Assembly: GCA_003971905.1 (NCBI GenBank)
Contig: RSEE01000028.1
Coordinates: forward strand, 1-64,000
Direction of reading: 5' to 3'
Source: Moniliella sp. 'wahieum'
Lineage: Eukaryota > Basidiomycota > Moniliellomycetes > Moniliellales > Moniliellaceae
DNA: 64,000 bases
Below the pieces are notes generated by a model, which saw only the letters and a list, made by a program, of their open reading frames with translations, searched no databases and was not told the origin of the DNA. The translations under genes and the position numbers were made by a program. Positions 13,382 to 24,951 of the stretch are shown here, in pieces (position 1 is the first letter of the stretch; every line of letters begins with the position of its first letter).

Positions 13382-13719
13382 TTAGATCGTGGGGTCTTCC
13401 ACGGGCTTGGGGCCCTGGCCACCGGGACCGCCGGTGTGGTCGTAGTCTGGCCAAGCAGGGGCGCCAAAGGGAGACAAGTCAGAGTCTAGGGAAAGCCGAG
13501 AACAACAGATGAAAGCAAGGCGGAAAGGGGGGTTGTTCGTACCAGCTGGGTTTTTGCTCGTGGTGCCCGATGGAGCGAGGTGCTTGGGATTTGAGGTTTG
13601 CCCTCTGCCTTGAGCTGCTGGTTGAGTTGCAGGCGCTCCTGCTCTGCCTCGGCGGCTTGCTGCGGCGTTTGGCCGGCCTTGGCGCCCGGAAGGGATTCGT
13701 TGAACGTGGCCTGGACCAT
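13382..13719 (-). CDS. Small unknown protein, 93 residues
   Basis: I do not recognise this protein. It starts MVQATFNESLPGAKAG, continues with a Gln/Glu-rich segment likely to form a helix (QQAAEAEQERLQLNQQLKAE) and ends with a Gly/Pro-rich tail, PAWPDYDHTGGPGGQG...VEDPTI. Two exons are supported: 13719-13543 and 13485-13382, with donor GTACGA and acceptor CCTAG. Their sum is one base short of a whole number of codons, and the missing base lies near the CCCAAGC at about 13.59 kb, where frame and composition switch. A TATA element stands about 80 bases upstream. The acidic-Pro tail and short helix suggest a small soluble or complex-associated protein, but no function is claimed. Confidence 0.65.
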
Positions 13720-13796
13720 GATTAGGGTAGGGAGCACAATCGATAGCGGAGACCGGGATGGGGTGGACGTGCGAGAGAGAGGGGAGGAGGAGGGCG

Positions 13797-13804
13797 ATAT
13801 ATAT
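13797..13804 (-). promoter_or_regulatory. TATA box upstream of the 93-residue gene
   Basis: A TATATATA run stands about 80 bases upstream of the start codon of the small minus-strand gene, in GC-rich surroundings. Position and sequence fit a TATA box. Confidence 0.5.
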
Positions 13805-14585
13805 ACCCCTCGACCTCTGCTGGATGGAGCCGAGGGGACGTGGATGGCCGAGGCCGCTGCGTTGGTGAGACGCTTTCTCGATCCGCACAGCGCATCTGCT
13901 TCCGCCGCGTAGCGCTACTAAGCTCCGTCGCCAACCCGATCGCAGTGACTTCTTCGTGCCGTCCCGGACAGCCCCCCTTTCCAATATGCCCCGGTGACGT
14001 CAATTACCGAGTACTCATCGACGTATGTGCGTGCCCCTCCACCCCCCTTCCTCGACTCGTCTCGCCTGTCCGATTCTCCTGCCCCCCCTCTGCTAGGCTC
14101 GGGGTACGCGTGCAGAGCAGATGTGGCGAGGAAGGCTAGGGAAGGCGGAGCAGCAAGCACGTCAATAGCATTCAATTGAGCAAGGCGGTTCACGTGAATG
14201 GAGAGAAGATCGGTGAAGTGGGCGACTGGATCTGCGTCATCGCGTCATCTTACATCATTAAGCACTAATCATTTGTTGCATCAACATCGCAGCGATCGTT
14301 ACGCTGGTCGGCCTGCGGCCTGACTGAGGCCTGGGTCCCGAGTCGGGCCTGAACCAGCCATCGCCCTGATGGCCACAACGTAGCAGCACATCGAGCGCAC
14401 GCGCGGGCGCATGCCCGCCGAGTGAAGACCACGTGCTATGGGATCAAAAGCCGGGGCCGACTCCCTCCGATCGCGCCGTACAGAGAGAAATGCACGACCG
14501 CGTCCCCACCACTGCAGCAGCCGAGACAAGAATGTCCTGGTTTTCGCACTGCCGGGAAAGGGGTACAGGCGGAAGGCGCCCCCTT
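13805..14585. other. Intergenic region
   Basis: No gene is recognised. The interval holds upstream sequence of the 93-residue gene and the probable 3' end of the MIS14-like gene. Frames on both strands are short and Pro/Ser-biased, as expected of GC-rich non-coding DNA. Confidence 0.45.
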
Positions 14586-15557
14586 TTAGGAATGGGTAGA
14601 TATGGGTAGAGAACATGGAAATAGTGACATCATACATCTGGCCATCCACCAGTGTGGGAAGGGGCGGGGGGTATGGTACAGCAAGAGGACAAGTGAGAGG
14701 GACGATCGCGCCGAGCAAAAGCACGGCGTCCCCCAGAGCTTAGGATTCGCATCGCCACCCTGATCCTGAGGAGGTTGTGTGAGCCGCTTGATCAGTTCGG
14801 TGGCTTGGCGAGCGGCCAAGCTCTGTTGGGGAAGTGACTGGTGGAGCAAAGCAGAGGTTAGAACCTGATCCGTGCGCGTGCATGACATGGGAAAGGAAAG
14901 CTGGGAAATACGTACGAGTTCCAGCTGCTCGGTATCGCGCAAGGCGGCACTGAGAGTGCGAGCCTGCTGATCCCTGCGTTCGGCATTGGGGAGAGGGGGA
15001 AGAGGTTGAGTGGCAGTGTGTTGCAGGAGGCCTTGTGGGCGCGGCGCCTGCGTCGCTCGGCGCGTGCGTCCAAAGCTGCTGGACCTTGCGCCGCACCCTC
15101 ACGGTCCCCGTGCTTCACGGCGTGCTCTCGGAATCTCCTTCCGCCACGCACGGCGGTCTCGGTCAGCTCCTCCACACGGTCCGTCAGCTGAGCCACACGC
15201 GCTTGCAGGTCAACGTCAAACGCTTCGGTGTGCTCGGCGCTGGGGGCAGAGCCCTGTGCGGTCCATGGCACACCGTCTACTTCGATATTGGGAAGGAGGC
15301 GCGCGCGGGCATTGGCAAGCCACTGGGGAAGGGTATGCAGAGCGTCAGCTAGGACGGTGGGGCAGCGGGGAGGCAGGGGGCGATGGACGTACGTCGTCAA
15401 CGGCGTGGAGGAGCTTGCGCTCGTCGGCGGCACTGCGGGAGCGGGAGGAGGAGAGCTGCTTGCGTGCCAAGTCGTGCGCATGGGACGTAAGCGCAGCGAA
15501 GGCCCACTCGAGGTCGCCTTCGGTGGCGAGCTCCAGCTTGGCAAAGTTTTCGGGCAT
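14586..15557 (-). CDS. MIS14/NSL1-like kinetochore protein
   Basis: This gene probably encodes the MIS12-complex subunit Mis14/Nsl1, which links centromeric chromatin to the outer kinetochore. The start MPENFAKLELATEGDLEWAF resembles the family N-terminus. Later comes NIEVDGVPW, an acidic EAFDVDLQARVAQL segment and a predicted coiled coil (LTDRVEELTETAV), then RTLSAALRDTEQLEL and QATELIKRLTQ. Exons: 15557-15393, 15322-15103, 14973-14916 and one starting near 14846, with donors GTACGT, GTGAGG and GTACGT. The join between exons 2 and 3 is off by one base, so an indel is present. The 3' end is not resolved. The identification rests on pattern and coiled-coil layout, not on an exact signature, so another small coiled-coil protein is possible. 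Confidence 0.45.
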
Positions 15558-17263
15558 GGCCGGGATGGAGGTGGAGGCGTGGCAGCCGGGGCGGTTGGGT
15601 GGGCGCGCGTGGATGGGGCGGCCCGGGGGGAGGTATGGGATTGCACCGACCAGCCCAACGCGTGGGGAACGTGTACCAGTCACGTGGCTGGTGACTTGGC
15701 GATCTACATCGCAACATGGCCTACGTCGCCTTCTGGCTACATCGTCTGCTTAGCTAATCTTTTCGTGCCGTCGGTCGCGGGCTGCTGATAAGCAGCTGCA
15801 GCATGGGGACTGGTCGCCTGGGGCTGCGCTCGGGCCTGCTCGGGCCTGCTCGGACACGGAAGCAACGGTAGTAACTAGTAGCTACCAAGTGATCTTCTCG
15901 CGATCGACCAGCGAGGTAGATAGAGCGAACTCAGCGCCAGCGCCCCTGAACCTCTGGGCGTCAGCACTGGCGCGCAGCGTGGGCGCTCAGCGTCAGCAAG
16001 GATCGATGTTCGAGGTCCCAAGCCCTGTTGCGGCGCCGCCGGGAATAGCGGCGTTTACACCGGCGCCATCCAAGTCCATGGACGAGCGATGCAAAGTAAG
16101 TACTGGTGACATGTTTGCTTGTGGCCAGGCACCGAAACTACCCGGTGGTGGCATCGGGTGTGTGTCTGGCTGGCTGGCACCAGAGAGCAAGCCGATCAGA
16201 GAGACACTCTACGAGGGTAAGGAGGGGTAACCGGGAAGGTTGTCCTCTCTGCCCCCCCTCCACCCCTGCCAGCAGTGGAGGGCCCAGTGATGTGCAGACG
16301 ACGAACGAGAGAAGGCGGTGAGTGCGACTTGAATTGGATTGGAGTGAAGCTTGAAGCTTGAAGATGGAATGGCCGGCTGGCAATGCGTGAGCGCTGAGCG
16401 CGTGAGGCGGCGATAATGAAACGCAAGCATCCAGGCGTGCTGTGGGAAGGATGCGCGTTTTGTTTGGGGAGACGCCTGACCTGACCAGTGCCGGCTGGTG
16501 CGGGGCTTGCACGACGCAAGCAGCAGGGAGGCTTACGTGCTTGCGCGCTTAGCGCTTGCGACGCAACGCACGCGGGGGCGGGGAGGGGAGGGGGTGAAGA
16601 CGGAGCCACCGGGCGAGTACGGAACGCACTGATCATCCATTCGCCGCAATCCGGGGTGGGCAAGCGCGGAGCCGCGGGCGGTGCAAATAAGCGTACGCAG
16701 CCAGCCACAGCGCAGCGCGTGTGCCCCATGCGGCGGGGGCAGGGGGCAGCGAGGCGCCGGTGTGCTGCAGGCGTCAGAGGCCGTCTGGGTCTGGGGCCCC
16801 GTGGGCAGGTCGTACTGAGTACTGGCTGATACGCGAAGGGCCGCCGCTGATAGTCGATGGCGCCCACAGGCAGCACACCGCACCCCACGGCCCGGCGCCG
16901 CCCGGCCGACCGCAGCGCCGCCCATGCCGCTGCCAGCCGCGGCCAGGCGCTGCCCCCCGCCGCCTCCCGCCGCGCGCACACGCGCTGCCCAATCAGGACG
17001 CAGCCAGTGCCCCCCTGCGGCGTCCGCAAGCTCCGCAAGGGCCGCGTGGGGCTGGCTAAAGTACAGCCCCAGTAGGGTTGGTGCGGAGCATGTGCTCCCG
17101 TGCCAGCCAGAGCGAGCAGCCCCACGCCCCCAGAAGCACGCCCCACCAGCCACGGCCCACCCGCATTTGTCAGCCTCCCGCTGCTACTTGGGGCGAATCT
17201 TACGCCCCCTCTGCTTCCGGCCCACCACCACCACCACCCCACCCACCCTCTGCCGCATCCGCC
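15558..17263. other. Long divergent intergenic region before IDP1
   Basis: About 1.7 kb separates the MIS14-like start from the IDP1 start. Several long open frames (up to 348 codons, minus strand 16196-17242) cross it, but all three minus frames are open over much of the region because of GC richness and none shows a domain. It contains a TTGAAGCTTGAAGCTTGAA element near 16.35 kb and a GTACTGAGTAC motif near 16.81 kb, both repeated elsewhere. Confidence 0.4.
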
Positions 17264-18663
17264 ATGAGTCCGTCCCCTCCCCTCGCGTGGCCTGCCTCAC
17301 GCCCCGGCGCCCGTCTTGTCGCATCTCGACTGACTCCTGTCCTTCTCTGCAGCCTTCCAGAAGATCAAGGTTGCCAACCCCGTCGTCGAGCTCGACGGGG
17401 ACGAGATGACACGCATCATCTGGCAGAAGATCCGGGAGGAGCTCATCCTGCCCTTCCTCGACATTGACCTCAAGTACTGTACGTCCCCTGCGCTTCACCC
17501 CACCGGCCCCGTTCCTAACCTCATCTCCCTCACCCTGCCCCTCCCCTCTAGACGATCTTGGCATTGAGCACCGCGATGCGACCGACGACAAGGTCACCAC
17601 CGAGTCGGCCGAGGCAATCCTCAAGTACAAGGTTGGGGTCAAGTGCGCCACCATTACCCCGGACGAGGCGCGGGTAGAGGAGTTCAAGCTCAAGAAGATG
17701 TGGCTCTCGCCCAACGGCACGATCCGCAACATTCTGGGTGGCACCGTCTTCCGCGAGCCGATTGTGCTCAAGTCCATCCCGCGCCCCATCCCGGGCTGGA
17801 CCAAGCCCATCGTGCTCGGCCGCCACGCGTTTGGCGACCAGTACCGGTGTGTGAACTTTGTGGTGGACAAGCCGGGCAAGTTCAAGATTGTCTACACGGC
17901 GGACGATGGATCGGAGACCAAGGAGTGGGATGTGTTTGACTACCCGCAGGGTGGTGGTGTTGGTCTGGGCATGTACAACACGACCGAGAGCATCATTGGC
18001 TTTGCCCACGCTTCCTTCAAGATGGCGATTGAGAAGAAGATGCCGCTCTACCTCAGCACCAAGAACACGATTCTCAAGGCGTACGATGGCAAGTTCAAGG
18101 ATGTGTTCCAGGAGATTTACGAGGCCAAGTACAAGCCCGAGTTTGAAAAGCTCGGCATCTGGTACGAGCACCGCCTGATTGACGACATGGTGGCCCAGGC
18201 CACCAAGTCGTCGGGCGGGTTTGTGTGGGCGTGCAAGAACTACGATGGCGATGTGCAGTCGGATGTGGTGGCGCAGGGCTTTGGCTCGCTGGGGATGATG
18301 ACCTCGGAGCTGATCACGCCGGATGGGGATGTGATCGAAGCCGAGGCGGCGCACGGCACGGTCACTCGGCATTACCGCCAGCACCAGCAGGGCAAGGAGA
18401 CGTCGACCAACTCGGTTGCCTCCATCTACGCCTGGACGCGTGGGCTCAAGTTCCGCGGCAAGCTGGATGGCAACCAGGCCCTGATCGACTTTGCGACGGC
18501 GCTGGAAGATGCGTGTGTCGAAAGCATTGACCGTGATGGCATCATGACCAAGGACCTGGCACTGTCGGTGCACGGCAAGGACCTCAAGCGGGAGCACTAT
18601 GTACTGACGTTTGAGTACCTGGACCATGTGCGCGACCTACTCAAGGCCAAGCTGGGCGCTTAA
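17264..18663 (+). CDS. IDP1: NADP-dependent isocitrate dehydrogenase, cytosolic
   Basis: The enzyme oxidatively decarboxylates isocitrate to 2-oxoglutarate, supplying NADPH. The N-terminus reads [20 protein letters not shown], and the family signature [20 protein letters not shown] and the [10 protein letters not shown] segment are present. Exons: a very short first exon ATGA (17264-17267), then 17353-17478 and 17552-18663, which join in phase to give 413 residues, the normal length. The second intron has donor GTACGT; the first would use GTCCGT, a weak donor, so the exact start is less certain. No mitochondrial presequence and no C-terminal SKL signal are seen (the end is KLGA), so cytosolic location is inferred. 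Unlike its neighbours, the coding frame is unbroken and codon choice is strongly C/G-ending, suggesting high expression. Confidence 0.95.
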
Positions 18664-19835
18664 ATTGCTGTGTATATCCAATGCCCACCCGGTGCATTGC
18701 TTTCAGGGCAACTGCGAGCCCAGTGTGGGAAGCGCTGTGTCCCAGATTGATTGCATGCGATGCGACATGTGTAGGAGAGACGAAAGAGCAAACACAGTGG
18801 ATGCCATGATGTGTTTCCTTGCCTTGCGCAGGAGAGCCGAGGGAGCGCGCCCGGCGGGGCTACAGACGAGAGTACATTCCCACCTCCGCGGGGTTGACGC
18901 GGACAGATGCATCACGCGGCCAGTCGGAGGTAAGCGGTACGACCCAAGCCCGGTAACGCCGTAGGTGCTGGTACAACGAGATGGATCTCGGGGGCTTGGC
19001 TGGTGTACCAGCGCCACGACCAGCGTGTGGCGTCGTGTGTGTGCCTGTCTCGAGCGGGTGCCGCGCTGCAACACACCATCGCGTCTCACTTGAGTTAGAA
19101 GTTCATTTACTGAAAAACGTCTTTGTCGAGGTACCCAGCCCGCCACACCGGTTTTCCAAGCCTCCTCGCCCACCCAAACTCAAACGTCAGTGCGTCAGTG
19201 GGTATTATGCTGAGGAGACGTTGGGGCGCTGAGATCTGAGAAGGCATCCTAGTAGCAGGGAGCGGAATGCGCAGCAGGTGCATGACCCCAACGACCAGGG
19301 GTTGGCGATGGCGGGGGCGGAGTGATACACCTTCAAGAGAGGCCTTCAACAAAGGCCTTCCAGTTAGGAGACCAACACGAAGTGCACAACCCCCCTTGCC
19401 CTTGGCTGCCTCCCGGCTGCAGTTGTGGGGGCGGACTGATTCGGATCCGCACTGCCGCCCTCCTGTGTCCTAGGCTTCACCATGCCCAGTCCGTAGAGGC
19501 CGCAGTTTCTTCGGGTCTGAGATCTGACAGACTTTCCGGCCCACGGCGACGCCTCTCTTCCACCCTGATGACGCCGAGCTGGATTCAAGGTCTATCTGGC
19601 TCTCTGACATGGGACCGATGGCACGGGGCATTAGTTGGGACAGCCTTCCAACGCTCTCTCAGGAAGAACAAGACCAGAGGGTTTGAGAGTCAGATCCCCT
19701 CTCCTGTACGTTTGCTACCAGCCAGTGTACCTAACAGTATTTTTCATGCATGTGTATTGTATGCGCATCTATCACGTCTTTCCCTGCCCGATGACGCATG
19801 GGCAGCAGTGAGTAGAAGGCGGGTGGTTGGTGAGT
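18664..19835. other. Intergenic region between converging genes
   Basis: This 1.2 kb between the 3' ends of IDP1 and the amine oxidase shows no convincing gene. Frames are short and without motifs. It presumably holds both 3' UTRs. Confidence 0.5.
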
Positions 19836-21202
19836 TTAGTAGGCTGCCGGGGGAAACGAGGGCAGGTCCATCCCGGCCTGCTCGAGCATATCTTCGGCGG
19901 CCCGGAGACCGGAGCGGTAAGCGCCGTGCACGCAGCCCGCGCCATCCCAAACGGTATGTTCGCCGGCAAAGGCGATTTTGTCATGGCCGTCGATGAAAGG
20001 CTGGACCATCTCGGGTAGCTCTGACCAATCCTTCTTGCCGAATACGAGCCGCGGAAGAGCGGGTCCTGGGTCCACTGCGACACTTGGACCAGTTTCGGCT
20101 GTGGAACAGGGCGGGAGCGGTCTTTTCGGATGGCCTCGAGGGACGGACGAAGTAGGTTGTAGACCGCGGCAGGGGTGGGAGTGCGTTCCAGTTCCTGGGT
20201 CAAGGGGGGGCCGGTAAGCGCGAGGAGCAGCGCGCCGCGCTCCGGGGCAAAGTGGATGAACGGGTTGACGAAAGTGACGGGTCGTTGGAGCGGGGGCAAG
20301 ACAGCGTCCAGAGGTTCATCGACTAGGACCGTGAGTAAATCGGCCTCAGGCCGCCACCACACCTCGTCAAACACAAGGAACGCCTTGCCCAGAGCGGCAA
20401 TGTCGGTCGTCTGGATTGACTGCGTCAAGGCACGAGGCAAAGGGGGTGTGAAGAGGCCAGCTTCCAGGGCCCCCTTGAGTGCACCCATTGGCATGGTACA
20501 TACCACCCCGTCCACCTCCACTGTACGCTTGGCCGTGCCCACCTGAACACCGCGCGTGGTCTGACTGACAGAGGTAACTGGTTCCCCCAAATAAAGTGAG
20601 ACTAAGGCAGCGTTCCGCTGGGCCCAGACCAAGTCCCACACCTTACGCATCCCACCTAGGACAAATGCATCGCGGCCGAGCGAACCGTGGACGGCTTCGG
20701 CGGCTGGGATGTCCTCCCATGCCTGGGCCGTGAAGTGTTCGTTCTCCTGCAGCATGCGGCCAGCGAGGCGGCGCTGCTGCTCCGTGATCAAGGGGGCCTT
20801 GGCAAGAAAGTCAAGGACAAAGGTGCGCAGAGACCATAGGGGGCGCATGCGCTTCGTCTGCATGGTAGGCCAAGGCAATCGCTTGCTCCACCTCGGTCTT
20901 GGCCGGGGAAGCACGTGCGTTGCTGCCCACCACCTCACCGGAGGGGAGAATGTACTGGGTAAGTGCGTCGCTGTAGGCCATCTCCACCCCCGCTTTGAGC
21001 GCGAGGGGGAAGAGAGGGTTGACCAGCGTCTCGTGCAACCAGGAGGCGCCTAGGTCCACCTCTCCGTCCAGCAGAGGGGCAGAGCGCACACGGCCGCCGA
21101 GCTCCTGGGACGCTTCGAACAGCACCACTTCCACCCCGGCCTTGGTGAGATGGGCGGTGGCGGCGGCCCGGCCATGCCGCCTCCAATGACGCATACACGC
21201 AT
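19836..21202 (-). CDS. Flavin-containing amine oxidase (polyamine oxidase-like)
   Basis: The protein is an FAD-dependent amine oxidase of the polyamine oxidase/LSD1 superfamily. The start MRVCVIGGGMAG is the dinucleotide-binding motif, followed by GVEVVLFEASQELGGRVR and DLGASWLHE, both typical of the fold. The C-terminal FAD motif is KIAFAGEHTVWDGAGCVHGA. The substrate-domain segment includes DAFVLGGMRKVWDLV, VDGVVCTMPMGAL and a GSYS element. No SWIRM or tower domain is present, so a small-molecule substrate such as spermine is more likely than histone. About 455 residues are encoded without a clear intron. Three frame breaks are needed: at the GGGCCGCCGCC run near 21.17 kb, near 20.84 kb and at GGCAAGAAGG near 20.04 kb. 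A GTCACTAGTCACTAG element stands about 40 bases upstream of the start. Confidence 0.8.
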
Positions 21203-21240
21203 GCTGGCAAGGGGAGGTGGAGGACGGGGTCGGGATGGGG

Positions 21241-21258
21241 CTGTCACTAGTCACTAGC
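21241..21258 (-). promoter_or_regulatory. GTCACTAGTCACTAG promoter element
   Basis: A direct repeat of GTCACTA stands about 40-55 bases upstream of the amine oxidase start codon. The reverse complement (GTGACTAGTGAC) recurs near 46.88 kb upstream of RAB5. This suggests a shared upstream site, though the factor is unknown. Confidence 0.4.
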
Positions 21259-21381
21259 ATTATTCTTCGTCTTTTATGACGCTGTGCCAGCCACAGGAAC
21301 ATCGGGTCGTGTCTCAGCCCATGAGCTGATCACACCAACCCTATTTTTTTCTTCCGGGCAGTTGGTCGGCTGCGGCGTGTG

Positions 21382-21446
21382 GCACATGTCCCGTGACACA
21401 TGTCACAGGTCACATGTGGCATGATGCATGACGCATGGTGCATGAT
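21382..21446. repeat. Array of GTCACATG and GCATGATGCATG words
   Basis: Over about 65 bases the sequence cycles through CACATGTC, GTGACACATGTCAC, GTCACATG and GCATGATGCATGACGCATG words. It lies about 180-245 bases upstream of the amine oxidase start and resembles the arrays at 7.25 and 38.59 kb. Confidence 0.45.
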
Positions 21447-23489
21447 CGATGGTCTTGCCCGCGTGTTGGCCGAGGATTAATATTGGCGGCGACCGGTTCA
21501 CACAGCAGAATTGTAAGAGGCCGATAGAAAAGCGTGGGGCAAACAGCCAGCGCGAACGCGAATGGGAGCGCGTAGCCGCGTTAGCCGCGGCCGTGACAGC
21601 TCCACAGATGTCGAACTCGTTGCTGCACATGCTTAATGTGGTGCCGGCCTCCGATACATATATAGGAAGAAGCACCCTTACTTATTGTTATCTTATCTTA
21701 GGGCTGGTGGGGGGAAAGAGGGAGGAGCTTTTTTCAAATTGGGAGAGAGGCAAAGCAGCAGAGGTTTTCCCCGGGTGCCGGTGACGATGTCCCAGACTCA
21801 TCGACATCGATCATCGAGATCATCGATCGCCCTGCATCTTTTCATCATCGACATTTTGGCCATATCGAGCATCCGTCGACCACCATCGTCGTGCACACTA
21901 TCGTTGACATCATCGGCATCACCAACTTTTTTATCGAGTGTGAAGAGGGGAGGACGTGCTAGGATTCCCCTGCAGCATGCCCTCACGAGGGGCGTTCGCG
22001 TAATTGGGGCCCGGAAAGAGTTCCGTCTGTGTAGTGTGGGCGCAGGTTGCAGGTACGCAGCCCCTGACCTCTCCCTTTTGTCTTTTCTCTGTACTACATT
22101 TCCCTTTTCTGTGTGATTTGCACAGTCTATCCTAATGATGTGGCTCACCTACTAAGGACGCCTTTCTGATATCAGTGATTCCAGGATGTTCGACGACGTC
22201 CCAGGCCGCGACTCCTCCTCGGGAGCCAGAGGGGACCTGGGGTATCAGCGATATCGCTCGGCGATATCTCCAGACTGCCCGAGAGGTTAGGCATTTCGGC
22301 GGGATCCTGAACGCTGAACACTTCAAAAGGATTTCGTGTGGGATTGATGGATGGGTTAAACATCCACTGGGGATTTCGGAGAGATCATGATATGGAGGGG
22401 ATCATTTCGATCATTCCAGCGAGATCAGCGGCACCATCACAAATTCCAAAGATGTCATGGAGGTCATTAAGAGAATATATATGGCCGACGGGGGGCGTAC
22501 GGTCACTTCGGGGAGGACTCATCAGGCACCGTCACATCGGTATCTTGCAAGATGGGCTGCCAAATGTTCCACTTGATGTCAAACGCTTTTAGTATAGTGA
22601 TAGGGAGAAAAGCCGTGAAGCGAGAGCGACGATAAGTCACCCCTGTCCCAGCCTTAAGCTCTGTCAATGATATGGATTCGGAAGTGGAGGTGGCTGTGCA
22701 AAGCGACTTAATCGACGTCTATGACAGGCATGAGGATCGGATCGGGTCGGATCTGAATCATATAACTTCAGCAACTCCTGATGTCCTCCATCGCCAACTG
22801 ATCCAGTACAGGCAACCTCTTCATCCTCTCGTAGCCGCCTCCTTGCGATCTGACCACGTCTCTCAGCTCTTCAACCAGTCAGTGGCTTGGGCCCTCCTGG
22901 AGCCACGTCGAAACCAAGTCCCAGTCAAGCCGCGAGGGTGCCCTTCCAGCCACGCAGCCTTAAGATCCATCCAGTCCCACAGCTCTGGCAGTGGTTGTCT
23001 GCCGCCACTTCCTGTCCCTGTGAACCCCCCGAAAGCTTCAAACACGTTACTATTACCCAAGCTGGTGCATACGAAGCCGGCGTCCCAAGCCTGCAGTCGC
23101 GTCTGCTTATATTACGCGAGGGACCACTCCTTGTCCCTATCTCGGCATGGAATCTGCCAACCAGCCCAATCAGGTAACTACTATACCGTGTGAGCCTAAT
23201 AGTATCCGCTGTGGCTGCCATTGCCAGTTGTTGATAAGCGAGCACCGTTAGGAACTCGGACGACAAGCGACGGTTGATAGATCATAGTATATCCAGAGTG
23301 GTGGTGTCACAATCGGGGCTAAGGCGAGGGAGACCAGATTCGAGACTAGGCCAAGGGATGTAGCAATTGTTGGTGGGGAAGAAGCAAGAACAGAGGCCAT
23401 GGTGCGAAGGGGAAGAACAGGGAAGGAGCGAACCGCTTAAGACGAAGAAATTGGAAATGGGAGCGAGATCAGACAAACTATGATGGCAT
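21447..23489. other. Lower-GC island without an intact gene
   Basis: Base composition appears less GC rich than the flanking gene blocks, and no protein is recognised. 21.78-21.93 kb is rich in ATCGA/CATCG words, and AGCGATATCGCT at 22247-22258 is a perfect 12-base palindrome. A plus frame at 22672-23193 is open but shows no domain. Together with the integrase remnant to the right, this looks like decayed repeat DNA. Confidence 0.45.
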
Positions 23490-24590
23490 TGCCCCCTTGC
23501 AGACCTCATCCCGGGCGGCGACGGAGGCGAGAGAAAACGAGAGGGCGAGCATGAGAGACAGGCTTATCGGGGTTGAGGGCATGGAAACGGAACACCAGCT
23601 CGGCGCCATGAGATATGTTCGCGGCGTGTATGCCCACTCCTCCTCGCGCACGTCATAGCCCCGGAAGTGAACGCACAGTACTCACAATGAGGCCTCAGAT
23701 CCACGGCCCTTCCGGCGAGAGTCGAGGACGTGTTCGACCTCGACATGAACCGCACCATCGTCAGCATAGTCGGGGAGAGGGTGGGCGGGACTCGATCAAT
23801 CGGGGGCAAGGACCACGTCACCCGGGGTGTAGGCAGGTACGCAAGGGGAGGACCTGAAACACGTCATGGAGGTGTGTAAGTAGGTAGTAGGCAGGAATTA
23901 AGGCGGACCTACGGTATACACACGGCGCAGTCCACGACGCGGACAATGGGCAAGAGGCCGAGGTAACGATAGTCGAGGCCGTCAGAAGGTCGCTGGCGAG
24001 GCACACATACCCGTCCCGGGGGACTAAAACTGGCTGTCAGCAGTGAACAGAGCCGCCTCAGTGCGCTGCTGGTAGACACAGTGCTTGTAGCGTTCTTGAG
24101 CCGCGGCGAGCGCGTTGGGCGGGCCATGCACACCCATCTGGCCGGGGCTAAAGCAAATCTCAAGGTACGACGCGGCAGCGCGTCGCGGGCATGGGCGAAG
24201 TGGCGGGCTCCAACTCCCCCCGGGGGGAGTAACTATAAGGGAGGACAAAAGGGGGCTAGTGGGTGCTTAAGTGATAGGACGAGAGTTGTAGACAAATGCG
24301 GCCGTGGCGAGGAAGTTATAGACCCATTGTGGACTGTGTGCTGTGCTCGTCGAGTTTTAACAGCGGAGGTACTGTTCGAGTATCTGGTTGAGGCGCTCAG
24401 TCTGGCCATCCGCCTGCAGGCGGTACGCGGTGCTGAGGCTCGACTTGATACCCAAGTCGGCACGCGTGGCAAAGCAATGACTCAAGCGGGATGGGGCAAG
24501 CAAAAATATTCTCTGCGCTGTGGTAAGCACAGGGAGGCTAAGCCGCGCTCGGATGCGAACACGAGGTTTGTTTGAAAAAGTGCTCAGGTC
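23490..24590 (-). mobile_element. Decayed Ty3/gypsy chromovirus (integrase + chromodomain)
   Basis: The minus strand carries the 3' end of a Ty3/gypsy pol gene in broken frames. Near 24.38-24.46 kb the frame reads LGIKSSLSTAYRLQADGQTE, the integrase core around the third catalytic residue (Glu of GQTE). Further along are AAAQERYKHCVYQQRTEA, a LDYRYLGLLPIVRVVD segment typical of the integrase C-terminal region, and near 23.55-23.76 kb a chromodomain-like stretch (VEHVLDSR, then FRGYD and EEEWAYTPR). Several in-frame stops and shifts separate these parts. Reverse transcriptase, protease and gag were not found, and no long terminal repeats were recognised, so this is a truncated dead copy. Order and orientation of integrase and chromodomain are those of chromoviruses. 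Confidence 0.75.
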
Positions 24591-24951
24591 CATTTAATGA
24601 TCAAGCGCGCCCCTGGGTGCTTCAAGTAAAAGGCGTGAGGCACATACCGCGAGGAACACTTGATGGACCGGTGGTAACAAATAAATTTCGCCATTGCCCC
24701 AGGTAACGGATTTGAACCATGGTCCCATGCGAATTGTAGGTTTATTTATTTGATTTTTTAGTGACCATAAGAAATGCTTGCATTTTCTGTGCGCACTGCC
24801 TATGTGGTAATGAAGAAAAGTACTGATCCATGCGAGAACTGAACGCGTACAACATCAAAGTGTTGCCAACAGCTTCAGCTGGGGGTCGCCAAATATATTT
24901 CCAAGGGGGGGTCAGAGAGAGCGGGCCCACACACACAGCTAATATTAGGTT
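24591..24951. other. Spacer between chromovirus remnant and Zn-cluster gene
   Basis: About 360 bases with no gene recognised. It includes an AT-rich stretch around 24.74 kb and probably the 3' UTR of the Zn-cluster factor. Confidence 0.4.

Noticed and set aside
16196-17242. 348-codon minus frame upstream of IDP1
   Set aside because: All minus frames are open here owing to GC richness, the start is a Trp run from a CCA repeat, and no motif or splice structure supports it.
17548-18627. Long open frame antisense to IDP1
   Set aside because: It lies exactly opposite the conserved IDP1 exon and its composition is the mirror of that gene's C/G-ending codons. It has no domain of its own.
22672-23193. 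Plus frame of 173 codons in the lower-GC island
   Set aside because: No domain, no intron and no compositional bias towards coding; it adjoins decayed transposon DNA.
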